From IMG/VR virus record IMGVR_UViG_3300032092_000245, positions 1-24,392 of that record: 24,392 nucleotides of DNA; one strand, written 5' to 3'. Origin of the DNA: a virus. The notes under the pieces were generated by a model. The model was not told where the DNA came from. It did not search any database and was given only the letters and a program-made list of their open reading frames with translations. The position numbers and the translations under genes are program-made. Of this stretch, positions 5,874 to 12,042 are shown piece by piece (the first letter of the stretch is position 1; each line of letters starts with the position of its first letter).

Positions 5874-5894
5874 TATTAATACAAAGGAAATACG

Positions 5895-6806
5895 ATGGAC
5901 ATTCAAGCACTCCGTAAAATGCGCAATTCTGACTTCAGCAAAATCGCTGGAGAATTCGACAAGATTGCGAATCCCGAAACAGCCAATACCAAATCTTTTG
6001 CTGACGATCGCTTTTGGCGACTCGAAGGTGACAAGGCAGGTAATGGAACTGCAACACTCCGATTCCTACCACGTGTAGAAGGTGATGAACTCCCATGGGT
6101 TCGAATCTTCAGTCATGGCTTCCAAGGTCCAACTGGAAAGTGGTATATCGAAAACTCCCTAACCACTCTTGGTGAAAACGATCCTGTTGGTGAGTTGAAC
6201 ACTCAACTTTGGAACTCTGGTTCTGAAGCCAACAAAGAAATCGCTCGCAAACAAAAGCGTAAACTTTCTTTCATCGCCAACGTACTCATTGTTTCAGATC
6301 CGAAGCATCCTGAGAACGAAGGTAAAGTAGTTTTGTTTAAGTTTGGTAAGAAGATCTTTGATAAGATTATGGACAAAGCACGTCCAACTTTCGAAGATGA
6401 AAAGCCAGTCAACGTATTTGACTTGTGGGAAGGTGCAAACTTTAAACTGCGTATGCGTAAGAAAGATGGTTACGCAAACTATGATGAGTCTGTATTCAGC
6501 GAACCAGCTGCAGTTTCTGATGATGAAGACAAGTTGTTGGCAATCGTAAATGCTCAACACAAGTTGTCTGAGTTTACAGATCGTAAGAACTTCAAGTCTT
6601 ATGATGAACTGAAGAAGAAGTTGAATGATGTTCTTTCTGGGGATGCCTTTGCTAGCAAATCTGCTGCAGAAATCTCTGAAGAAGATCGTCCAGTGGCACA
6701 AGCACCTAAGATCGCATCAAAATCTGCTCCAGCACCAAAGTCTGTAGCAGAAGATGACGATGAAGATGTTATGTCATACTTCCAGAAGATTGCTGACGAA
6801 GGTTAA
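5895..6806 (+). CDS. 32: gp32-like single-stranded DNA-binding protein
   Basis: 303 residues (T4: 301). It aligns with T4 gp32 through GNGTATLRFLPR (about 50-61), HGFQGPTGKWYIE, ENEGKVVLFKFGKKIFDKI, VFDLWEGANFKLRM and YDELKKKLNDVL, and ends in an acidic tail (EDDDEDVMSYF) like the T4 domain that recruits partners. The N-terminal LRKMRNSD is the cooperative-binding region. Odd point: the three zinc cysteines of T4 gp32 (Cys77, 87, 90) are absent here; the segment reads YIENSLTTLGENDPVGE, so the core must fold without that zinc. The leader is A-rich and unstructured with AAAGGAAA before the ATG, compatible with gp32 repressing its own translation. It is followed by a strong terminator. Confidence 0.93.
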   Translation: MDIQALRKMRNSDFSKIAGEFDKIANPETANTKSFADDRFWRLEGDKAGNGTATLRFLPRVEGDELPWVRIFSHGFQGPTGKWYIENSLTTLGENDPVGELNTQLWNSGSEANKEIARKQKRKLSFIANVLIVSDPKHPENEGKVVLFKFGKKIFDKIMDKARPTFEDEKPVNVFDLWEGANFKLRMRKKDGYANYDESVFSEPAAVSDDEDKLLAIVNAQHKLSEFTDRKNFKSYDELKKKLNDVLSGDAFASKSAAEISEEDRPVAQAPKIASKSAPAPKSVAEDDDEDVMSYFQKIADEG

Positions 6807-6841
6807 ACACTAACTCTGCAACTCGCTTGAGTTATTAGTTT

Positions 6842-6868
6842 AAAGGGATCGTAAAGATCCCTTTTTTT
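6842..6868. terminator. Bidirectional terminator between gp32 and the reversed block
   Basis: AAAGGGATC (6842-6850) pairs perfectly with GATCCCTTT (6856-6864) around a five-base loop, with T's continuing to 6868. The symmetric A/T flanks allow it to stop transcription from both sides. It overlaps the stop codon of the minus-strand gene. The 60 bases between the convergent genes hold nothing else that I see. Confidence 0.9.
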
Positions 6869-7988
6869 ATGCTCGAGAGAATCTGCTTCCAATAAACCTA
6901 GACATGGAAGACTCTTGATTCCGAATCGGAGACTTAATTACTTGAGAAGTGTTATTGTTTGTAGTGACTGGAGCATTGACAACAGCAGTATTACCACCAC
7001 CGCCACCAGAACTTGCTGCAGCTGCATCGGCATTTTGTTTAGATGCTTTTGTTACCACAGCACCATCTACTTGCATAGAACCACCTGCTGCAACGAAGGC
7101 AGTTGCTTTAAGCCATGGAAAATCATTAATAGCTTCCATTGTCTTTTTATCAATCTTACCAAAAGCACCCATGGCACTGCCAAGTTTTTCCATGCCATCT
7201 GCAGCTTTTTGGATACCCTCGCCACGATCTCCGATCTTGATTAACTGTTCTACTGGAGAATCAGAACCGATCGTTAATAGATTACCAACTAAAGAACCAA
7301 GTCCAGCCAGTGCTTGTGCACCACCAAATGCTACCATGGCACCAGACAAAGCCAGAAGTCCACCTGCTACTTCTAATAAAGCACCACCATCTATCTGAGC
7401 AAGTCTTTCGATACTTCCTGTTACAGCATCAATAATTTTGATAATAGAATCAGAAATAGCACCGATAACACCCATGATAACATCACCAACTGATTTGATG
7501 ATTTCTGGGATCTTTTCAATAGCTGCAACAAATACAGTGCCAACCACTTCAGCAATTTTCATAAGAACTGGAGCGAATGCTTCAATGGCAGGTGCAGCTA
7601 ATCTTAATGCTGCACCTAATCCAATAGCTGCGAGAGTTAATACACCAATAACTGGAATAGCTGGAGTTAGAGCGACTAGACCAGCAGATAATTGAAACAA
7701 TCCTCTGCCAATGCCAGAAAGAATAGCACCTAGTCCTTTACCAAGACCAGTGCCAAGAGATTTTAATCCTTTACCCAATCCACCTAATAGCCCACCACCA
7801 TCTTCTGCTGCAGGCTTAGCAGCACCAGCAGAATCTCCACCACGAGTGTTTTCTTCAATCTTCTGCAATAGGGAAGTTTGGGCATCCATTAACTTAGCAT
7901 TTTCTTGTGCAGCTTCTTGTTGCTCCCCTGCAGATGCAAATGCCTCTGTTGGAGTTTTAGCTACTTCTCGTGCAGCAGGAGAAACCAT
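6867..7988 (-). CDS. Tape-measure-like virion protein, C-terminal part after an in-frame stop
   Basis: 373 codons from the first usable ATG at 7988. The open frame itself extends to 8186, where a TAA separates it from the gene at 8657 in the same frame. The product has an Ala/Gly-rich hydrophobic middle (GGGLLGGLGKGLKSLGTGLG, then long stretches such as VIGVLTLAAIGLGAALRLAA and GGLLALSGAMVAFGG) and a polar Asn/Ser-rich end. Hydrophobic Gly/Ala segments after a coiled-coil N-terminus are typical of tail tape-measure proteins. With the upstream piece the total is about 596 codons, near T4 gp29 (590), and the gene lies directly downstream of gp26/gp51, where tail assembly chaperones precede the tape measure in many phages. 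No good ribosome site precedes ATG 7988, so separate translation looks weak. Confidence 0.65.
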   Translation of the reverse strand: MVSPAAREVAKTPTEAFASAGEQQEAAQENAKLMDAQTSLLQKIEENTRGGDSAGAAKPAAEDGGGLLGGLGKGLKSLGTGLGKGLGAILSGIGRGLFQLSAGLVALTPAIPVIGVLTLAAIGLGAALRLAAPAIEAFAPVLMKIAEVVGTVFVAAIEKIPEIIKSVGDVIMGVIGAISDSIIKIIDAVTGSIERLAQIDGGALLEVAGGLLALSGAMVAFGGAQALAGLGSLVGNLLTIGSDSPVEQLIKIGDRGEGIQKAADGMEKLGSAMGAFGKIDKKTMEAINDFPWLKATAFVAAGGSMQVDGAVVTKASKQNADAAAASSGGGGGNTAVVNAPVTTNNNTSQVIKSPIRNQESSMSRFIGSRFSRA

Positions 7989-8186
7989 TGATGCTTTATC
8001 ACCAGATTTTAATTGAGCACCTTTATCGAACTGTGCATACTCATCAGCCAGTGCAGACTTTTTATCAAAAAGAGCTTGGTTACCTTTAGATGATTTGGCT
8101 AACTCCTCATCAGTAAATTTACCACCAGTGGCATCTCTTAGCTTCTGAATTTTTTCTTCATTCTTTGAAGATTCTTTTTTAGCAGA

Positions 8187-8657
8187 TTAAGCACCTTCAA
8201 ACTTTTTATTAAGATCACCTGTAGCACCAAGTGCTGTTTGTTCTTTAATAAACTTTTGTTTTTCTAATCGTTTATTATTAATACCAAGAACATTAGTAGA
8301 CTCAAGAAAGTTCTTTTTAATGTTTTCACCAGAGAACTTACCTGCAAAACCCTTTACGCCATCACGCACACGTTCTAATGGAGACTTAAACGTCTTCATA
8401 CTATCCATTAGTTTTTGAATATCCTCGTGTGCTTTTTTTCTGTCCTCTTCAGAATCTTCAAGAATTGTTAGCTGTTTCTTTTGAACAGTTAATGATTCTT
8501 GTTCTAGTTTTAATCTTTCATCGTCTTTAATGTTTGCTGTCTTTTCCATCAAACTTTGTATAGTTGATAGATGACCCACAGATAGTCTCTGTGCCTCAAG
8601 TAAGGATTTCATATCACTTGATGTAACATGAACTTGATAGTCTTTATTTTTTGCCAT
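8187..8657 (-). CDS. Tape-measure-like virion protein, N-terminal part ending at an in-frame TAA
   Basis: 156 codons from ATG 8657, one base after the gp51 stop, with only a weak TAAGAGA ribosome site. The product is charged and helical, probably coiled coil from residue 15 to 95 (SLLEAQRLSVGHLSTIQSLM; ERLKLEQESLTVQKKQLTIL). The TAA at 8187-8189 is followed in the same frame by 66 protein-like codons and then by the 373 codons from ATG 7988, with no further stop. One base change (for example TAA from GAA or CAA) would restore a single protein of about 596 residues. Either this is a nonsense mutation or sequence error, or the stop is read through or splits the protein deliberately. The rest of the genome uses TAA as a normal stop. 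Confidence 0.65.
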   Translation of the reverse strand: MAKNKDYQVHVTSSDMKSLLEAQRLSVGHLSTIQSLMEKTANIKDDERLKLEQESLTVQKKQLTILEDSEEDRKKAHEDIQKLMDSMKTFKSPLERVRDGVKGFAGKFSGENIKKNFLESTNVLGINNKRLEKQKFIKEQTALGATGDLNKKFEGA

Positions 8658-8658
8658 T

Positions 8659-8844
8659 TTATTTTCTCTTAGATTCTATTCTTTTCTTTTCTTCTTCCAG
8701 ATACTCAATTAACATAAAGACATACACTTCTCTTTCAAACGGAATCATTTCCTCAAGTTCCGCAAGCGAGTATTTGTGGTACTGCATCAGAGCGAAATTC
8801 ATTTTATAGTAATTCGCTAAACTTTCATGACAAAGGTTTATTAA
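8659..8844 (-). CDS. 51: gp51-like tail assembly factor, probably made as a -1 frameshift extension of gp26
   Basis: The -1 frame relative to gp26 is open from the gp26 stop region to TAA at 8659-8661. It gives 61 residues beginning LINLCHESLANYYKMNFALM and continuing with HKYSLAELEEMIPFEREVYV, the style of short gp51-type hub assembly proteins of T4-like phages. An internal ATG at 8802 would give 47 residues but lacks a ribosome site, and the 14 residues before it look like part of the same helix. A -1 slip at the T run ending gp26 would produce a fused protein of about 301 residues alongside the 240-residue gp26. T4 gp51 is larger (249) and is called a hub assembly catalyst. The gene directly precedes the tape-measure-like gene, the usual place for a tail assembly chaperone extension. 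Confidence 0.7.
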   Translation of the reverse strand, partial: LINLCHESLANYYKMNFALMQYHKYSLAELEEMIPFEREVYVFMLIEYLEEEKKRIESKRK

Positions 8845-8865
8845 AAAAAACTTTGCATGCCCTCC
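8819..8865 (-). promoter_or_regulatory. Candidate -1 programmed frameshift signal
   Basis: Read on the minus strand: an SD-like GGAGG at 8865-8861, ten bases of spacer, then a run of eight T (8850-8843). In the gp26 frame this gives the slippery heptamer T TTT TTT immediately before the gp26 stop TAA (8843-8841). Four bases after the heptamer a weak hairpin can form: AAAC (8839-8836) and TTT (8834-8832) pairing with AAA (8825-8823) and GTTT (8822-8819), one C bulged. The ten-base SD spacing equals that of the E. coli dnaX -1 site. Confidence 0.7.
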
Positions 8866-9563
8866 AGCATCTTCTTGTGTTGCTTTTGGCACACAGGGCA
8901 AGTATATTCAATTTCTTTCTTAATTCTTGGCATTGTCGCAAAGAATTTCTGGATCTTTAAAAATTGGTCAGATGTTAAGTTGTTTAAAAACTGTAACAGT
9001 TCTTCGTGTTTTTGTTCTTTTGCATAAAAGATTTCTTCACCTTGATAGATGTAGTCAACAGATAAAGCAACTACATCAAAAATCTTGTCTAGGTTATCTT
9101 CATCCAAAGACTCTAATTTTTTCATAATGTCAACTGTTGGATATTTCATCACAACACCAACATCATTGAATAAATCAATTTTCGCTACGTGACTAGGATC
9201 CTTTTCCACCTGCAACGTAGTTAAGTCAATAGAAACTTTAACTCTAGCCTTTTCGTTATCTTCACCATGATCGTTATCACATGGAAAGATTAATTCAATA
9301 ATTTCACCAACAGACTTAGCACGGATTTGAGTAAACATGTACTCTAAATCAAATGTTGCTAGTTTATTAGCATCAATGTTATCCATAACGCAGGTTTTAA
9401 TGACACTCTTAAGAGTATCAACCATAACCATTAAGTCTTCACTTTGTTGTGCGATTAAGAGTGCCTTTTCCTCTTTAACGAGAAATGGTCTAAACTTAAC
9501 ACTCACTCCACTCGAAGGTATGACCATATTATAGGTCGGTGTATTCATCATCGGCAATGCCAT
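8841..9563 (-). CDS. 26: gp26-like baseplate hub subunit or tail assembly chaperone
   Basis: 240 residues (T4 gp26: 208). Family features: the N-terminal MNTPTYNMVIPSSGVSVKFR and PFLVKEEKALLIA, TFDLEYMFTQIRAKSVGEII (70-89), and a C-terminal CPVC pair (Cys222, Cys225) like the zinc-knuckle end common in this family. gp26 takes part in hub assembly on the inside of the baseplate. Its place before gp51 and the tape-measure-like gene, plus the frameshift signal at its 3' end, suggest it acts as a tail assembly chaperone pair with gp51. The start is ATG 9563 with CAGGAG at the end of the terminase gene. It ends in Phe-Phe on the slippery T run. Confidence 0.85.
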   Translation of the reverse strand: MALPMMNTPTYNMVIPSSGVSVKFRPFLVKEEKALLIAQQSEDLMVMVDTLKSVIKTCVMDNIDANKLATFDLEYMFTQIRAKSVGEIIELIFPCDNDHGEDNEKARVKVSIDLTTLQVEKDPSHVAKIDLFNDVGVVMKYPTVDIMKKLESLDEDNLDKIFDVVALSVDYIYQGEEIFYAKEQKHEELLQFLNNLTSDQFLKIQKFFATMPRIKKEIEYTCPVCQKQHKKMLEGMQSFF

Positions 9564-9565
9564 AA

Positions 9566-9982
9566 TTATTCTCCTGTATTCATTTTCTTGATTAACTTAT
9601 TCAATTCAGCAGTGCTACCAACAAAGATAGCATTGTTATTCGTAACCTGTTTAGCCTTTTCAGCTTTAGATGGTTCATCTAATTTTTGTTTCTGTTGATG
9701 AAGATCCATCAACTGTTGGTTCACTTCAGCGAGTTGTTTCATAAGATTACCCACTACTTCAAAGGCACGTGGGTGCTCAGATTGCATCGCTACATCGAGA
9801 GACTTCTGAAGTGCTTCCTGCCCCTGCTGTAATAAAATACGAAGATTGTTACGAGTTGTATCGTAATCTGATTCAATCTTTTGACTCGCTGTAGAAATAA
9901 TCTCACCATCTTGTGTAATCACTTCTGTCTTTGGTAGTGTTTGAACATCAAACACTTCAGACAAACTATCATCTATTCTCAT
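9566..9982 (-). CDS. 16: gp16-like terminase small subunit
   Basis: 138 residues (T4 gp16: 164). The central coiled-coil region has the typical pattern SDYDTTRNNLRILLQQGQEAL, SEHPRAFEVVGNLMKQLAEV and NQQLMDLHQQKQKL (about residues 38-100), flanked by polar ends, as in T4-type small terminases, which form oligomers that recognise DNA and regulate the gp17 motor. The large subunit is not in this window. The ATG overlaps the stop of the holin-like gene (ATGA), so translation is coupled. Its location among tail genes rather than beside gp17 differs from T4 order. Confidence 0.8.
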   Translation of the reverse strand: MRIDDSLSEVFDVQTLPKTEVITQDGEIISTASQKIESDYDTTRNNLRILLQQGQEALQKSLDVAMQSEHPRAFEVVGNLMKQLAEVNQQLMDLHQQKQKLDEPSKAEKAKQVTNNNAIFVGSTAELNKLIKKMNTGE

Positions 9983-10260
9983 TCTTCATCCTTGCTATTT
10001 ATTGACGAATTTGCAACTCCAGCTAGCTTCTCTTTACCACGACTCCATACAGCGATACCTAAAACAGCACCCATTGCCATATGGAATAATCCAGCACCCT
10101 CAAGCGTTAGAGGTTTCCATTGAGTGATTGGTTGCCCAGCACTATTTTGCAGCAGGTTCCATAGAACTGGAAAAATAATAAAGTCAGTTATACAAACGAC
10201 CATGTACATCCACCCCATGGATGGACGCCATTTATTATTTAACCAACTTTCTTGTGCCAT
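9979..10260 (-). CDS. Holin-like small membrane protein
   Basis: 93 residues with two clear hydrophobic segments, about 16-36 (GWMYMVVCITDFIIFPVLW) and 54-72 (GAGLFHMAMGAVLGIAVW), and a charged C-terminal tail (SRGKEKLAG, ending SINSKDEE). The N-terminal NNKWRPSMGWMYM followed by a membrane span and then a short WxPLTLxGAGL stretch is the style of phage holins of the three-span GTA type. A holin would permeabilise the inner membrane at lysis and give the cell wall hydrolase access to peptidoglycan. The start overlaps the upstream stop (TAATG) and its stop overlaps the gp16 start. The holin call is good but not certain; another small inner-membrane protein is possible. Confidence 0.65.
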   Translation of the reverse strand: MAQESWLNNKWRPSMGWMYMVVCITDFIIFPVLWNLLQNSAGQPITQWKPLTLEGAGLFHMAMGAVLGIAVWSRGKEKLAGVANSSINSKDEE

Positions 10261-10946
10261 TAGAATTTTAACAATCTTGGAAGTTTAGTAACAACTGCAG
10301 AGCCCAAAGCACCTGTCACAAAATTACCAGCATTTTCACCGATAACTCCATTTAACTGTTGCTGGAATCCAGTAAAGTTTTGAGTCAATCTATCGATAAA
10401 GTTTGTTGGGATTCTTTGGTCATTTCCTAAAGAGCTAATTGGTGTAGCAGTCCAATATTTGTACTGCATAGTTACTGTCATTTTCATGAAATCTTTATTA
10501 GCATAATCCATCTGAATCGAACCAATGTTCTTTGGATAACATTCTTCCAGAACCATTTGATATCGTGTTTTGTTTTGAAGATCTTGAACTTCAATAGTCA
10601 TTTTTGAAATATAATCATTATAGTAACTAAATGTTCTTGTGGTCGGATTTTGAATAATACCAATCCAGTCATCAAACAATGCTTTAACTTTCATATCGTT
10701 ATCTACATAGAACGACATGTTTAAATTATCAAACAACTTTTCATATGGTGTTTCTCTAAACTCACCGAATGTTCTATTTTGAACTGTAGAGTAATTGACA
10801 CCTGGAAGTTGAATTTGATCGCAGAACAATAAAACTTTCCTCAATGAACCTGGATTCACTCGAGCAGGTGGAGTAAAAATAACAGCATATCTGTTATTTC
10901 TAGCTAGAGAACCTTTTTTAATTTCTGATATAAAATCTTTAAGCAT
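10260..10946 (-). CDS. Tail-tube-fold protein, probably gp54-like baseplate tube initiator
   Basis: 228 residues. The N-terminal ARNNRYAVIFTPPARV, then FCDQIQLPGVNYSTV, the central MSFYVDNDMKVKALFDDWI and the end of the fold CYPKNIGSIQMDYANKDFMK..VTMQYKYW follow the pattern of T4 tail tube proteins (gp19 ends WPTNVGELQLDW and then LALDYW) and of the tube initiator gp54. At 228 residues it is longer than gp19 (163) and shorter than gp54 (320), and it sits among hub genes rather than beside the sheath, so gp54 is favoured. It has a polar C-terminal extension (residues 185-228). gp54 polymerises on gp48, and gp48 is the first gene of the opposite operon. A gp19 paralogue is the alternative. Confidence 0.6.
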   Translation of the reverse strand: MLKDFISEIKKGSLARNNRYAVIFTPPARVNPGSLRKVLLFCDQIQLPGVNYSTVQNRTFGEFRETPYEKLFDNLNMSFYVDNDMKVKALFDDWIGIIQNPTTRTFSYYNDYISKMTIEVQDLQNKTRYQMVLEECYPKNIGSIQMDYANKDFMKMTVTMQYKYWTATPISSLGNDQRIPTNFIDRLTQNFTGFQQQLNGVIGENAGNFVTGALGSAVVTKLPRLLKF

Positions 10947-10947
10947 T

Positions 10948-11538
10948 TTATTTTCTCATTATCTTTCTGGACTCTGCCCAGATTTCTTGTTTGCTGGCTC
11001 CCACGAATCTTTCAACTGGAAGTAACATAGCGGTTGCCCAATCATTAGAGTTTATCTGTCTAAACTGAGATCTAACATGACCAGTAAGATATTGCTTCAC
11101 GCAGGGTTTTGCTGCAGCGTATTTTGAGACTCCATCGATGAGTGCCCATGAATACTTAATTTTAGTAGTTTCATCTATCTTAGAGTTATTTTTAAACACT
11201 AATAAATTATCAAGAAGCGTAATACGTAATTGATATGGCAAGTAGTGTAAATTTAACCCAATAAATCCATCTGGTGTTTTACGAAATGGAAGAACTAGTG
11301 GAAACCTGTCATAATATGGGAGTTCTGCTTTACCCTTTGGATCATATGCGAACATATACAAAAATCCAGGCATAACTCTAGTTGTTAATTGATCTGGATT
11401 TCCCTGAAGAACTCTTTGAGGGGTGATTTGTTGCCTACTCATTATAAGTACTTGCTGTTCAAACCATGCACGAGACTTCTTAACTGCTGTTAAGAGATCG
11501 TACTGATTTCGCTCGAAAACGTCTTTTAGTTTTGCCAT
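10948..11538 (-). CDS. Conserved T4-type virion protein, possibly gp2-like DNA end protector
   Basis: 196 residues. The core reads MPGFLYMFAYDPKGKAELPY, YDRFPLVLPF, DGFIGLNLHYLPYQLRITLL, then a Lys/Tyr-rich middle and LLPVERFVGASKQEIWAESRKI at the end. Proteins with the YYDRFPLVxP and GxNLHYLP motifs are widespread in T4-like phages of aquatic and soil bacteria, and I recall some annotated as DNA end protector (gp2). In T4 genes 2 and 4 are neighbours, as here, which supports the idea. The size is below T4 gp2 (274). The start is ATG 11538, six bases downstream of a CTAAATA late box, leaving no room for a ribosome site on a transcript from that box. Confidence 0.55.
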   Translation of the reverse strand: MAKLKDVFERNQYDLLTAVKKSRAWFEQQVLIMSRQQITPQRVLQGNPDQLTTRVMPGFLYMFAYDPKGKAELPYYDRFPLVLPFRKTPDGFIGLNLHYLPYQLRITLLDNLLVFKNNSKIDETTKIKYSWALIDGVSKYAAAKPCVKQYLTGHVRSQFRQINSNDWATAMLLPVERFVGASKQEIWAESRKIMRK

Positions 11539-11543
11539 ATTAG

Positions 11544-11987
11544 TTATTTAGGTGCCAAACCCAACTCGTGCTCAGTTATAATCTTAAACTCCCACCCTCG
11601 ATCTTTGGCATACTCTACTGCAGCTGCCCATTTAGCTTTATTTTTCATAAAGGTTAAGGATTCTGTTAAATACCTTTGAGTCTGTTTTCCAGGATACACT
11701 GGAGCCACTGTCTGCTTTTGAGGTTTTACTTCCACCAGATAGGTTTTTAAAGAGGAGTCTTTAGATCTAACTTGGATCTTAAAGTCCACGAAATATCGAT
11801 GAATGTTATTATCCGTAGGGCAACGATAGGGTATAATCGTTTCCTCTGAATTCCACTTTATAATACTAGGGTTTTTATCACACCAAGATGCGAACATAGT
11901 TTCCCAACTAGACCTCATAATAATGTTAGTTGGATCTCCTGTGTATTTTTCTGGAAATATTGGAGTAAACTTTCTTTTATGGAACAT
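11544..11987 (-). CDS. 4: gp4-like head completion protein (nuclease-fold)
   Basis: 147 residues (T4 gp4: 150). Family signatures: PIFPEKYTGDPTNIIMRSSWE at the N-terminus, MFASWCDKNPSIIKWNSEE, then RYFVDFKIQV and LVEVKPQKQT, the D...E.K arrangement of a nuclease-like active site (Asp in YFVDF, Glu and Lys in VEVKP), and AAVEYAKDRGWEFKIITE at the end. gp4 acts late in capsid maturation, closing the filled head so that the tail can join. It is the first gene of the reversed block and starts at ATG 11987. No ribosome site is visible upstream, only AT-rich sequence with late-promoter boxes. Confidence 0.85.
   Translation of the reverse strand: MFHKRKFTPIFPEKYTGDPTNIIMRSSWETMFASWCDKNPSIIKWNSEETIIPYRCPTDNNIHRYFVDFKIQVRSKDSSLKTYLVEVKPQKQTVAPVYPGKQTQRYLTESLTFMKNKAKWAAAVEYAKDRGWEFKIITEHELGLAPK
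11545..11551 (-). promoter_or_regulatory. Candidate late promoter box CTAAATA
   Basis: On the minus strand CCTAAATAA lies at the end of the gp4 gene, with the ATG of the next gene six bases beyond the heptamer. The context is nearly identical to the box before gp25 on the plus strand (CCTAAATAA, a few bases, then ATATGGCA), so it looks like a repeated promoter-start unit. Confidence 0.45.
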
Positions 11988-12028
11988 AAATAAGTAATAG
12001 GAAAATAAATAACACCACTCTTATTTAG
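11986..12028. promoter_or_regulatory. Divergent late-promoter region between gp4 and gp48
   Basis: On the plus strand ATAAATA occurs at 11986-11992 and 12005-12011, close to the T4 late core TATAAATA and well placed for gp48 at 12043. On the minus strand CTAAATA occurs at 12028-12022, 34 bases before the gp4 start at 11987. The 55-base gap therefore appears to drive both structural blocks in opposite directions, with overlapping elements. AAAGGA at 12032-12037 is the gp48 ribosome site. Confidence 0.6.
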
Positions 12029-12042
12029 GGTAAAGGACTAGA

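Noticed and set aside
5874-5894. T4-style pseudoknot for gp32 autoregulation upstream of gene 32
   Set aside because: The leader is A/T-rich and no pair of interleaved stems could be found. Only an unstructured ribosome site is visible.
5836-6078. Open frame overlapping the start of gp32 in another frame
   Set aside because: It lies over the conserved gp32 N-terminus, has no recognisable product and no separate ribosome site.
6915-8016. Four plus-strand open frames opposite the tape-measure-like gene
   Set aside because: They are antisense shadows of an Ala/Gly-rich gene. The minus-strand frame has coherent tape-measure features and context, and the plus-strand products are low-complexity with no ribosome sites.
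8187-8189. TAA as a reassigned sense codon (alternative genetic code)
   Set aside because: Many genes here end in TAA, including tightly coupled TAATG junctions, and no other long gene has an internal TAA. Genome-wide recoding is not supported.
8845-8901. Independent gp51 start at 8901 inside gp26
   Set aside because: It would encode an N-terminus overlapping gp26 in another frame without a ribosome site. Frameshifting explains the open frame better.
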